The position numbers were made by a program, and so were the translations under genes. Of a stretch of DNA of 15,009 bases, positions 1 to 7,086 are shown in pieces. The stretch is from Nitrosomonadales bacterium (GTDB lineage: Bacteria; Pseudomonadota; Gammaproteobacteria; Burkholderiales; Methylophilaceae). The notes below the pieces were generated by a model that made no database searches, had not been told where the DNA came from, and saw nothing but the letters and a program-made list of their open reading frames with translations. The number at the start of each line of letters is the position of its first letter. Position 1 is the stretch's first letter. Where the stretch lies: contig JABHXS010000056.1 of NCBI GenBank assembly GCA_018657165.1, positions 1 through 15,009 of the forward strand, read 5' to 3'.

Positions 1-75
1 GCTTACCTCCACCAATTCTTTATTTAATCCAATCCTAAACTGTCCTAAATAGTTTACCAAATCAATGCCTTCCAT
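1..75 (-). CDS. Possible 5' end of a gene cut by the window edge
   Basis: An ATG at 73-75 opens a frame of 25 codons that runs off the left edge without a stop. It begins M-E-G-I-D-L-V-N-Y-L-G-Q-F. A TAG lies in frame five codons upstream, so the start cannot be much earlier. A weak AGGA lies 10 nt before the ATG. I do not recognise the protein. The frame is short enough to be chance, so this is only a possible partial gene. Confidence 0.35.
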   Translation of the reverse strand, partial: MEGIDLVNYLGQFRIGLNKELVEVS

Positions 76-106
76 TGTTTTATTGTCCTATATGTATTAA
101 TATTTT

Positions 107-132
107 CCTAGCATATCCTAATACAAGCTAGG
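107..132. repeat. Short inverted repeat in the left intergenic region
   Basis: CCTAGC (107-112) and GCTAGG (127-132) are perfect inverted copies separated by 14 nt. They lie between the small membrane-protein gene and the possible partial gene. No T-run follows on either strand, so a classic terminator is not shown. An operator or chance are both possible. The wider region 76-205 also has several TCCTA pentamers (33, 43, 86, 106, 116) and no gene I can support. Confidence 0.3.
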
Positions 133-205
133 GTATATATTAATCTCCTGGATCAAAAACGATCTTAAAATAACTTTCTGATCAACAGATCTTATTTAAA
201 GCCTT

Positions 206-499
206 TTAAATTGAAGCAGTTGATTTATTTGAGCTGAAAAATAAAATCATAAATATAATAATTATATCAATTAGGAATATTATGATAACGGGCGTGATAT
301 TTTGCCAAAATCCAGAGGCATAATAACCAAAGCCATAAGTCATAATGACGGTAAATAATGTTAGAAAATGAATGACAAAGCTTTTAAAGAAAGGGTTTGC
401 TTCCCATAATTTGAAGAAAAAATACCATACCTTTGAAAGTAAATAAATTGGGATGCAGCCAAGTATTATATAAAAAACATTGTAACTAAAGAGATCCAT
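206..499 (-). CDS. Small three-helix membrane protein, candidate lanthipeptide immunity protein
   Basis: The 97-residue product is almost all hydrophobic, with likely membrane helices near residues 7-29, 37-60 and 69-88 joined by short loops. There is no signal-peptide cleavage site and no motif I recognise. The gene starts 34 nt after the stop of precursor gene 1 on the same strand, so the two are probably co-transcribed. Small membrane proteins encoded next to bacteriocin precursors often give self-immunity. That role is inferred here from position and topology only, not from homology. The start ATG has a weak AAGAAG upstream. It could equally be an unrelated membrane protein. Confidence 0.72.
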   Translation of the reverse strand: MDLFSYNVFYIILGCIPIYLLSKVWYFFFKLWEANPFFKSFVIHFLTLFTVIMTYGFGYYASGFWQNITPVIIIFLIDIIIIFMILFFSSNKSTASI

Positions 500-533
500 A
501 ATTTCTTCTTAATTTAACTTTTAAAAAGATAGC

Positions 534-635
534 TTATACAGAACATGCTACTGTCCATCCAACATTGTGACAACCAGACAAAGAAAAACATTCCTCTAAG
601 TCTGCGTCAGTTACTTTTTCATTTAAATCTATCAT
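534..635 (-). CDS. lanA: Putative lanthipeptide precursor 1 (33 aa)
   Basis: This 33-residue peptide is probably a substrate of the LanM encoded at 7087. Its leader part holds E-K-V-T-D-A-D-L-E-E (residues 6-15), which matches the second precursor (13183-13287) at seven of ten positions, with V/I conservative. The C-terminal part, S-L-S-G-C-H-N-V-G-W-T-V-A-C-S-V (18-33), has Ser18, Ser20, Thr28 and Ser32 to dehydrate and Cys22 and Cys31 to cyclise. Ser18-to-Cys22 and Thr28-to-Cys31 would be normal-sized rings. Cys16 lies in the leader/core transition. The leader is short for a class II system, and S-G takes the place of the usual Gly-Gly. A good AGGAG lies 8 to 9 nt before the ATG, and a promoter-like sequence lies just upstream. 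Ring pattern and cleavage site are inferred. Confidence 0.78.
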   Translation of the reverse strand: MIDLNEKVTDADLEECFSLSGCHNVGWTVACSV

Positions 636-643
636 ATTTTAAG

Positions 644-649
644 TCTCCT
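644..649 (-). promoter_or_regulatory. Ribosome binding site of precursor 1
   Basis: The minus strand reads AGGAGA here, with 8 nt to the ATG at 635. This is one of the better Shine-Dalgarno sequences in the window and is the main non-homology support that the 33-codon frame is translated. Confidence 0.65.
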
Positions 650-668
650 ACTATTTAATTTATTTACA

Positions 669-697
669 TTTATAAAACGCATAAGCTCTTAATCCAA
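669..697 (-). promoter_or_regulatory. Putative sigma-70-type promoter of precursor 1
   Basis: On the minus strand, TTGGAT (692-697) and TATAAA (669-674) are separated by 17 nt, a near-consensus -35/-10 pair. It begins just after the stop codon of the lipoprotein gene and would give a leader of roughly 25-30 nt. Precursor 1 and the membrane protein could therefore be expressed strongly and apart from the long upstream operon. This is a consensus match only, and such matches are common in AT-rich DNA. Confidence 0.5.
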
Positions 698-705
698 AAA
701 TTTAA

Positions 706-1845
706 CTACTGTAATAATACACCTGGTTGTGGTGCAGTTGAACCAGGGATTTTAGTTAAAATTAATAACTCAGATAAAAATGCAATTACCTTTTGTGAGT
801 ACCCAGCATCGATGGCTGGAATGATAAATGTATTTCCATATAAGTCTTCTGTATACGCAAATTTATCTTCGAATATTGAGTTTCTCTCAACTACCAAAAG
901 CTTGGTTGCATTTTTTCTTGTATCCTTTTTTTTCGTTCTTGTCTGTTTGTATGTATCAATAGATGAACTTAGCTCGACATAAATAGGCTCGTCCCATAGT
1001 TGTACTGCAGCAACCGCACCTAAGTAGTCAAAAATATTTTTAACAGATCGAAGTGGTATAAATAACTTATCTGAATTGTAAATAGCTTCTTTTTGAATAT
1101 TACAGTAGGCATTAGTATTAAATTTATATTGACTATTAGCTTTTGGAGAATCTGAAATACATAATGTAGCCTTTTCTTTTTCGACTTTATTACCTTTTTT
1201 ATTCTCTTGACTGCCAAAAGTTAATTTATTTTTTATTAGAAATTTAAATAATTTTTCGAATGCCAAGTAACTTGGTTTTGAAGGATCGTTTTCAAGGACA
1301 GTAATCTCACCACTCGCCTTTTCAATTACAAATTCGTCAATTAGTAATTTGAGTATAAGCTCTTCAGGGATATTATTACCCCGAAAGTAGACCAATTTCT
1401 TCATCGGGATTTTAGTCATAAACTCATTCCAAAATGTTGCATTGTCCATAGATGATTGAGTAAATGTGAAGCCTTCAGAGTACATTTGTGATGGATTAAA
1501 TGTTGCTGACTCTAGGTTATTACCAATTATTCCAAAAAGTCCACCGCTCCAGAGATCGCCATCCGCTCCAAAATTTAAGCCTGGAGCAACTGTCGTTGTT
1601 GTATTTGCATTCCCTAATACTGAAGGTATATCATTAAATGCAATAGGTCTGTCTTCTGAAGCTCTTATGATATTGGTAAAAATTTGATTAATTTGATACT
1701 GTTCCATGGTTCTATTATATGTAGCACTTTGCTCCTCAAATGTTGGAGGAAGAATAGTTGAGCATCCAGATATCATAAGAATGATGAAAAGTTGTAGTAG
1801 GATTTTAGAATTTATTACGGTCTTAATTTTCAATTTGAGTTCCAT
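706..1845 (-). CDS. Predicted envelope lipoprotein of unknown function
   Basis: The 379-residue product starts with a basic stretch, a hydrophobic helix and a lipobox ending S-G-C at Cys28, so it should be lipidated and sorted to the envelope. After the lipobox comes Y-N-R-T-M-E-Q-Y-Q-I-N-Q-I-F-T-N-I-I-R-A-S, the type of segment (Q-x-x-x-N-x-x-R-x-x) found at the start of some uncharacterised bacterial lipoproteins; this resemblance is from memory. The rest is mixed and lacks a motif I can name. It is the last gene of the ParA/ABC/SPFH run. The ATG overlaps the preceding gene by 16 nt and has no clear ribosome binding site. A TTG at 1831-1833 forms a TTGA stop-start overlap with a GGAA 6 nt before it and would shorten the protein by only four residues. 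Confidence 0.8.
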   Translation of the reverse strand: MELKLKIKTVINSKILLQLFIILMISGCSTILPPTFEEQSATYNRTMEQYQINQIFTNIIRASEDRPIAFNDIPSVLGNANTTTTVAPGLNFGADGDLWSGGLFGIIGNNLESATFNPSQMYSEGFTFTQSSMDNATFWNEFMTKIPMKKLVYFRGNNIPEELILKLLIDEFVIEKASGEITVLENDPSKPSYLAFEKLFKFLIKNKLTFGSQENKKGNKVEKEKATLCISDSPKANSQYKFNTNAYCNIQKEAIYNSDKLFIPLRSVKNIFDYLGAVAAVQLWDEPIYVELSSSIDTYKQTRTKKKDTRKNATKLLVVERNSIFEDKFAYTEDLYGNTFIIPAIDAGYSQKVIAFLSELLILTKIPGSTAPQPGVLLQ

Positions 1846-2714
1846 ATTTTATTAATAATATTTGAATTATTTTCATCTAGACCAATATATCTATTTCCAT
1901 ATCCATCTGTCATATTGTAATAAACATGTGTTGGATCAGCCGTTGAAACCTCCATATTTTTTTCTAGAGTAATCAACTTAGCACTGTATCCTTCAGGAAG
2001 GTTAAGTCGACTAACAACGCTATTTTCTTGATTATTATCATTCATTTTCATATCTATTGAATAGGAAGTGAGTACAAAAAATTGGTTGTCATTTGTTTTG
2101 ATAATATTGATTTGAGAATTTTTAGGAAAAAAATAATCTCTTAGCCCTCGGGAGGTATGAGGAAAATACGGCATCCCTCCCATTCCACTATTGTCAGGAA
2201 AAAGGAGGAAATCTACCCAACCAACTTTTGATTCATCAATGCGATAAATAGCCTGCTTACCAATATAGGTAAATTGACCATTCACACCAGCTCTATTTAC
2301 TGCTGTTAACTTATGAATACCATCTTTAAACACTCTCCAGGGCTTAACTGTGGTTCTGAATGTGTCTTTTATGCTTTCATTTGAAGTTACATAATATAAG
2401 TTTGGATCGCAGTTCGATATACCTTGGGTGGTATAAGTCATTCTCTTTAAATAGAAAAATGTTGGCTTTATGAGTGTATAAAAGCAAACTAAGTCCTTAT
2501 TTGGAATAGCCTCTCTTGGACTAACTATTTGCTGTCTTTCTTTTAAAGCCTTGGTCTCATCCTCATTATTTTGAAGGTCATATCTTAAGTTATCTAAAAT
2601 CACCTTCGTTTCGCTATCTGCTGACATCGTGGGCTGAGATAAACCACTTATCAACAATAAAAGACCCAGAAAAAGGATTACTTTTCTGATTTGGTATCCA
2701 TATTGATTCTTCAT
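1830..2714 (-). CDS. Predicted secreted periplasmic protein, unknown function
   Basis: The product has 294 residues from the ATG at 2712-2714. It opens M-K-N-Q-Y-G-Y-Q-I-R-K, then a hydrophobic helix and T-M-S-A, a plausible signal peptidase I site near residue 32. There is no lipobox cysteine. A charged stretch rich in Asn, Asp, Glu and Lys follows, then a mixed domain with many aromatic residues. I do not recognise the family. A TTG six bases upstream could also open the frame, but AGGA lies 7 nt before the ATG and abuts the TTG, so ATG is preferred. It lies 9 nt after the SPFH gene and overlaps the lipoprotein gene, so the three are probably translationally coupled and may work together in the envelope. 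Confidence 0.78.
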   Translation of the reverse strand: MKNQYGYQIRKVILFLGLLLLISGLSQPTMSADSETKVILDNLRYDLQNNEDETKALKERQQIVSPREAIPNKDLVCFYTLIKPTFFYLKRMTYTTQGISNCDPNLYYVTSNESIKDTFRTTVKPWRVFKDGIHKLTAVNRAGVNGQFTYIGKQAIYRIDESKVGWVDFLLFPDNSGMGGMPYFPHTSRGLRDYFFPKNSQINIIKTNDNQFFVLTSYSIDMKMNDNNQENSVVSRLNLPEGYSAKLITLEKNMEVSTADPTHVYYNMTDGYGNRYIGLDENNSNIINKIWNSN

Positions 2715-2723
2715 AAGCAATTC

Positions 2724-3758
2724 CTAGTAGCTTTCTTTTGTTTCTGATTCAACTTTTCTTGAACTATCTTCGATAGCGTTATCACTAATTGGAATTTTAT
2801 TTAATACATTTTTACCTATCGGGTTACGGTCTAGATCACCTAAAATTATTGGTAAGCTTGCATTACCCTGCCCAAAAATAACAATCTTTGCATTTGGTGA
2901 AGATGCTAGTTTCTCACTTGCATCAATCCCCTTCCATCTTAAGTAATTTGTCGTGAGACCATTTTGGATAATATCTTGAAATGCCTTAATCCCTGAGGCT
3001 TCTATAGCCTTTCTTTCAGCTTCTTTTTCTGATGATTTTAGAATAAACTCATAAGCTTCTAATTTAGCTCTCTGAACAATCTTATTTTGTATAGCGTCCT
3101 GAACTACCTTTGGAAATTGAATGTCAGTAATTTGTACATCACTAATCCTTATCAATCTTACCTGACTTACTCCTGGTGGATTTATATTATTAATGATTAC
3201 TTCATCTACATTAATTGAGATATTTTCAGCTAATACTAAAATATCCTTAGAAAAAGCTGTTTCTGATCTTCTTTCTGCAATCTTACCTCTCGCTATGCTA
3301 ATGACCTCAGGAATGATTACTTTATCAAGGTAATCTTCACCTAGGTATCGGTGCAATAGTGGTACATTATTTTTATCAATTTCGTATTGGAATACAACTG
3401 TAATGTTAGATTTAAGAAGGTCAGCCGTAATTACCTCAAGCTTAAGTTGATGCTTTTGAATTCTAGCGTTATATGAAATGATGTTATTCCAAGGGAGCTT
3501 AAAATTTATACCTTCAGGGGCAACATAATTAAGATCTATACCTTGAAAGAAAGGTTTAAAAATGACTCCGACATGTCCTGGTTTAATATTTTTATGAATT
3601 ACTGGCCATAACACAATAAAAGATGAAATTAGAACGGCAAGTAAGATTAGAACAATGATGAAATGTTTTTTTAAAAGCTTAATTAAGTTATTAAAGAAAA
3701 ATACGAAAATATAAAAAGGATTCGTTTTCTTAAGCTTTTTTGAGATATCTTTACTCAT
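2724..3758 (-). CDS. SPFH/Band 7 (prohibitin-like) membrane protein
   Basis: The 344-residue product has a charged N-terminus, one membrane helix at about residues 33-54 and then an SPFH-type domain from about 60 to 250. The segment G-H-V-G-V-I-F-K-P-F (61-70) starts the domain as in prohibitins. A helical, Glu/Lys/Ala-rich stretch (about 215-260) resembles the coiled-coil part. Residues 286-307 hold S-P-N-A-K-I-V-I-F-G, then L-P-I-I-L-G, a typical C-terminal signature of bacterial prohibitin-like proteins. Such proteins form large membrane rings that organise microdomains or control membrane proteases. The start codon overlaps the stop of the ABC transporter gene by 4 nt (ATGA), so the two are likely made together. 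A role as scaffold for the exporter is inferred from this coupling. Confidence 0.88.
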   Translation of the reverse strand: MSKDISKKLKKTNPFYIFVFFFNNLIKLLKKHFIIVLILLAVLISSFIVLWPVIHKNIKPGHVGVIFKPFFQGIDLNYVAPEGINFKLPWNNIISYNARIQKHQLKLEVITADLLKSNITVVFQYEIDKNNVPLLHRYLGEDYLDKVIIPEVISIARGKIAERRSETAFSKDILVLAENISINVDEVIINNINPPGVSQVRLIRISDVQITDIQFPKVVQDAIQNKIVQRAKLEAYEFILKSSEKEAERKAIEASGIKAFQDIIQNGLTTNYLRWKGIDASEKLASSPNAKIVIFGQGNASLPIILGDLDRNPIGKNVLNKIPISDNAIEDSSRKVESETKESY

Positions 3759-5371
3759 GAATTCATCTTTCCATTTTCCAATTTAATAATTTCATCTGCA
3801 GTATCATAATAAGCATCATCATGTGTCAGTGCAATGACTGTTTTACCTTGTTTTTTTAAAGAAGGTAAGATTTTCTTGTAGAATTTTTTTCTAAAGACTG
3901 GATCCTGATCAGCTGCCCATTCATCAAGTACAATGAAATTACGGTCTTCCATCAAAGCAACCATCAATGCAATTCTTTTTCTTTGTCCAGTTGATAAATC
4001 CAAGGTGTTAAAGATCTTATTCTTCACTTCAACCTTATGGTTTAATTCCATCATTGATATAAGGTCAGACAGCTGCTCTAAACTTTCATCCGAGATACCG
4101 TATAACTTAGAAAATAAGTGTGAATCATTAAAAACAACGGCAAATAAATTTTGGTAAGATGTCTTTAAATTATTTTTTAATAACTGCCCATTTACATAAA
4201 CACCACCCTTTTCTGGACTATAAAGTCCAACCAGCAATCTCAATAGAGTAGTTTTTCCAGAACCATTACTTCCCCTAACAAAATATATCTTACCTTTAGA
4301 AAACTTGAAGTTAATTGGGCCAAGCTGAAATTTTTCTTTATTATCGTATTTGAAAACTGCATCTCTGAGCTCTATTGATTTCACTTCTTTATCAAATTGA
4401 TATTGTTTAACTTCTTTATTCAAGCCTCTTTTTAAAATTTCTTCAATATCTAAAACTTGTTTAGCAGCTACGTTACCTTGTGACAATGATGGGATAGTCT
4501 GAATTGTTGCAGACAAAGAGCCGACTAAAAATAATGTCGTTGTGGCAATCTCAAGAATATCTTTTGAAAAGTGTGTACTCAGAATGGGTACAATGAAAAT
4601 CATAATACCAATAAGAATGTATAACATTGTTTGCAGAAAAGAAAAGAAATTGGTTATCTCTACTAAGGCATCAGCCTTATTTTTAGCTGTTTTTTTTGAT
4701 AGCGCAATAAAATCTTCCGCGATTGACTTTGCCCTATCTTTATTTAATTTTATCTCTTGAAAGCCAAATAAAAAATCATTATAAATTGCAAAAAAACCAA
4801 CTTCTTGCTTCCATGCCTCCATAATGCTGTTATGAGACTTCATTAAGGCTTTTGATGTAATAAGAAAAATAATAAGAGTAACTACAGTCAAAATGATAAA
4901 TGCGGTGATTGAAATAAAAGCCGTATAGATAATCAAAAAGATTACAATAGAGATGCTTGTTACAGACCCAATTAATAATGGAATTGTACCTGAGAGGGTT
5001 TGCGCATCCTTTCCAACAGAATTTAGAATGCGAGTAGCACCTATTTTTTCAAAATTTATTAAATTTGATTGAAGAACCATCTTCATCGTTCTCATTACGA
5101 ATTTATGAATTAAGAATTGACTATGAGTTACATTTTTTTTATTCGACCGTCTAGCAACAAACCAAAAAACACCCAGAAGAATTAGATATGCAAAGAAATA
5201 AATAGTAATAGGCTTATCATCTGCTACAAGGCTTGCGCCTTTATTGATCATGGCAACCATGAGGGTGCTGACAAGGGCAACACTCAAAGAGAGAAATATT
5301 AATGACTTAAATTGATCAATGCCTTCTCTTTTTAAGAAGTCAATGAGGTATGAGTGTTTGGTTAAATTCAT
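3755..5371 (-). CDS. ABC exporter of the cyclic-peptide (SyrD/PvdE) type
   Basis: The 538-residue protein is a half-transporter with a membrane part followed by an ATPase part. Likely helices lie near 23-41, 55-73, 130-152, 153-173, 245-264 and 276-296. The ATPase has Walker A G-S-N-G-S-G-K-T (367-374), signature L-S-T-G-Q (459-463), Walker B ending V-L-D-E (481-484) and switch His517, so it should be active as a dimer. Length and layout match cyclic-peptide exporters of the SyrD/PvdE family. The usual class II lanthipeptide exporter (LanT) carries an N-terminal C39 peptidase domain; here the first helix starts by about residue 23, so no such domain is present. It could export the lanthipeptides, but leader removal must then happen elsewhere. 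Substrate is inferred from context. Confidence 0.9.
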   Translation of the reverse strand: MNLTKHSYLIDFLKREGIDQFKSLIFLSLSVALVSTLMVAMINKGASLVADDKPITIYFFAYLILLGVFWFVARRSNKKNVTHSQFLIHKFVMRTMKMVLQSNLINFEKIGATRILNSVGKDAQTLSGTIPLLIGSVTSISIVIFLIIYTAFISITAFIILTVVTLIIFLITSKALMKSHNSIMEAWKQEVGFFAIYNDFLFGFQEIKLNKDRAKSIAEDFIALSKKTAKNKADALVEITNFFSFLQTMLYILIGIMIFIVPILSTHFSKDILEIATTTLFLVGSLSATIQTIPSLSQGNVAAKQVLDIEEILKRGLNKEVKQYQFDKEVKSIELRDAVFKYDNKEKFQLGPINFKFSKGKIYFVRGSNGSGKTTLLRLLVGLYSPEKGGVYVNGQLLKNNLKTSYQNLFAVVFNDSHLFSKLYGISDESLEQLSDLISMMELNHKVEVKNKIFNTLDLSTGQRKRIALMVALMEDRNFIVLDEWAADQDPVFRKKFYKKILPSLKKQGKTVIALTHDDAYYDTADEIIKLENGKMNS

Positions 5372-5440
5372 TTAAGAAATCTTTACAAAACCTATCAAAT
5401 TTAAAATAAAATAGGCTTTCTAGATGTTATCTACATCCAA

Positions 5441-6178
5441 CTATTTTGTTGGTTCAGGGGTTACATCCACAATGTTTGATTCACCTTTTTTTCTCTTAAA
5501 GAAATTTTTAGCATTATCAAAATATCCATTGAATGATTTTTTTACTTTACTGGTATCAAAATCGAGTAATGTACCTTCTTTTTCAAAGTGATCTATAAAA
5601 ACTCTTCCTAAGGCATAAGTCGTTCCATATGCCACACCAGGCTGGATAAAAGAACTTACAATTGAACCAATGCCAGGTATTAGTTTTGCTACGCTTCCTT
5701 TGGCAGCACTACCCAGAGATGTGGCAACACTTCCACCAACGACAGCAGAAATAATAGCCAATACAGCTTCTTTCTTAAATGGAACGTCATAAACCTTACA
5801 AAGTGCATGTATCATCTTAACTTGAACACCCCCAATAGCTGCAGTATCAACTGCTGGCATAGGTATAAAACCTGCTGCAGCTGACCATGTAGACCATTTA
5901 TTAACAGTTTCAAGTGCTAGCTGCTGATGCAGTGATTTTGGTGTGATTTTTTTGCTTTTCTTTGGAGCTGGTTTCTTATCTTTTGAACCGATTTCATTAT
6001 CAAGAATATCAAGTGCAGTTTCATCTTTTGCCATTAATTGAGTCTCCTTTTTTATGTTTTTCTTTACATTTACTTTAGATTTAGCATATACCATTTTGTT
6101 GGATGTATCTATATGTTTTTTATTAGATTTACCACCTAAAGCATCTAGTGGATTGGATTGTATAGTTTTTCTTTTCAT
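5441..6178 (-). CDS. DUF697-like membrane-associated protein, possible ParA partner
   Basis: The 245-residue product has a Lys/Arg-rich N-terminal tail (1-85) and a C-terminal Gly/Ala-rich hydrophobic domain (about 86-200) that resembles DUF697 proteins, with G-F-I-P-M-P-A-V-D at 103-111 and a G-G-S-V-A-T-S-L-G-S-A-A stretch. It starts 21 nt after the ParA gene. The N-terminus, M-K-R-K then N-P-L-D-A-L-G-G (9-16), recalls the basic start of ParB proteins (often R-G-L-D-A-L), the part that stimulates ParA ATPase. A second in-frame ATG at 6034 (Met49) has a strong AAGGAG 9 nt upstream, while the first ATG has a poor site. The protein may therefore exist in long (245 aa) and short (197 aa) forms. 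Membrane insertion is likely but not certain. Confidence 0.8.
   Translation of the reverse strand: MKRKTIQSNPLDALGGKSNKKHIDTSNKMVYAKSKVNVKKNIKKETQLMAKDETALDILDNEIGSKDKKPAPKKSKKITPKSLHQQLALETVNKWSTWSAAAGFIPMPAVDTAAIGGVQVKMIHALCKVYDVPFKKEAVLAIISAVVGGSVATSLGSAAKGSVAKLIPGIGSIVSSFIQPGVAYGTTYALGRVFIDHFEKEGTLLDFDTSKVKKSFNGYFDNAKNFFKRKKGESNIVDVTPEPTK
6044..6049 (-). promoter_or_regulatory. Internal ribosome binding site within the DUF697-like gene
   Basis: The minus strand reads AAGGAG here, 9 nt before the in-frame ATG at 6032-6034. It is stronger than anything before the first ATG at 6178. Initiation here would remove the basic 48-residue tail, so this site decides whether the tail is made at all or only in part of the product. 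Confidence 0.5.
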
Positions 6179-6199
6179 AGTTTATACATAAACCTTTTT

Positions 6200-6949
6200 T
6201 TAATTAAGATCAATTTCCTTAGCCAACGCTCTATAATCTGAAGCAGCGATAGAATTACTAGCATAACTTAGAATGCTTTCATGAAACGAAGGCGCCTCAG
6301 CAAGACGAACGTTCTCCCTTATGATAGTCTTAAAAACTTTATTACCAAAATTTTCTTTAAGTGAATTTAGAACTTCTTTTGAATGTCTAGTTCTTGTATC
6401 AAATCTTGATGCTAAATAACCTAATATTTTTAAATCTTTATTTGCCGTTCTTTGAATTTCATTCACCTTTTGCATTAATTGATAAACTCCTGCTAACGAA
6501 AGAAGGTGTGTTGTCACAGGCACTAACAATTCCTCTGCTGACACTAAAGCATTCACAGTCAAATAACCGAGTGTAGGTGGGGTATCAATTAGAACAAAAT
6601 CCCATATTTTTTTTAGTTTACGAACGTTTTTATGGATATAAAAAAAATCGATTTTTGTATTTTTAGAAGTAGTTTTAATTTCAGATAGTTTTTGTGTTGC
6701 AGGCACAATACTTACATTTTCCATAGCAGTTTGGTAAATAATGCTATTAATATCAAAATTTTCTCGAAATAATTCGGATGAGCAATCCGAGTTACTTTCC
6801 ACATCTACCCAAAATGTTGAGTTAGCCTGTGGGTCAAGATCAATTATCAAAACTTTGCGACCTAATTCTCCTAATGCAGCAGCTAGATTTATTACACTGG
6901 TTGTTTTAGCACAGCCGCCCTTTTGATTTGCAAATACAATTTTTCTCAT
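6200..6949 (-). CDS. ParA-family (MinD/Soj-like) partitioning ATPase
   Basis: The 249-residue protein is a ParA-type deviant Walker ATPase that would dimerise on ATP and bind the nucleoid or another matrix. The deviant Walker A is K-G-G-C-A-K-T-T (10-17), with signature lysine Lys10. Switch region D-L-D-P-Q-A-N follows at 37-43, and I-D-T-P-P at 121-125 is Walker B. N-V-R-L-A-E-A-P-S (213-221) is the conserved late motif of chromosomal-type ParA. It lacks the N-terminal DNA-binding domain of type Ia plasmid ParA. No ParB with a helix-turn-helix and no parS-like repeats are visible, so it looks like an orphan ParA working with the DUF697-like protein, perhaps to position a protein complex. It is transcribed away from lanM. 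Confidence 0.92.
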   Translation of the reverse strand: MRKIVFANQKGGCAKTTSVINLAAALGELGRKVLIIDLDPQANSTFWVDVESNSDCSSELFRENFDINSIIYQTAMENVSIVPATQKLSEIKTTSKNTKIDFFYIHKNVRKLKKIWDFVLIDTPPTLGYLTVNALVSAEELLVPVTTHLLSLAGVYQLMQKVNEIQRTANKDLKILGYLASRFDTRTRHSKEVLNSLKENFGNKVFKTIIRENVRLAEAPSFHESILSYASNSIAASDYRALAKEIDLN

Positions 6950-7025
6950 GAAATACTTTTTTCAAATTAAAGAGTTCATTAATGTCACCCTACTTTATAT
7001 TAATGTAATTATAAATGGTAAGCTT

Positions 7026-7058
7026 TTGACTCAAATTAAATATATAACTTATTATAAT
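7026..7058 (+). promoter_or_regulatory. Putative promoter of the lanM-pepN operon
   Basis: TTGACT (7026-7031) is a good -35 element. TATTAT (7050-7055) lies 18 nt downstream, and a perfect TATAAT overlaps it at 7053-7058, though at 21 nt spacing. Either could serve as -10. The site lies in the 137-bp spacer between the divergent ParA gene and lanM, the natural place for joint regulation. No clear operator repeat is visible. Confidence 0.5.
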
Positions 7059-7072
7059 CAATATTTAAAAAA

Positions 7073-7077
7073 AAGGA
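7073..7077 (+). promoter_or_regulatory. Ribosome binding site fixing a TTG start for lanM
   Basis: AAGGA here is followed after 9 nt by TTG at 7087. No in-frame ATG lies near, so the TTG is the best start for lanM. A weak start codon may limit synthesis of the enzyme. Confidence 0.6.
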
Positions 7078-7086
7078 TTTATTCAG

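Noticed and set aside
1466..1687. Plus-strand 73-codon frame within the lipoprotein gene, and similar antisense frames in other genes
   Set aside because: They lie wholly within well-supported genes on the other strand and have no own ribosome binding sites or recognisable domains.
2718..2720. TTG as start of the secreted protein gene
   Set aside because: The AGGA site abuts this TTG, while it is 7 nt from the ATG at 2714, which also gives a normal signal peptide.
6200..6949. Plasmid or chromosome partition locus
   Set aside because: No ParB with a helix-turn-helix, no parS-like inverted repeats and no replication gene are visible nearby.
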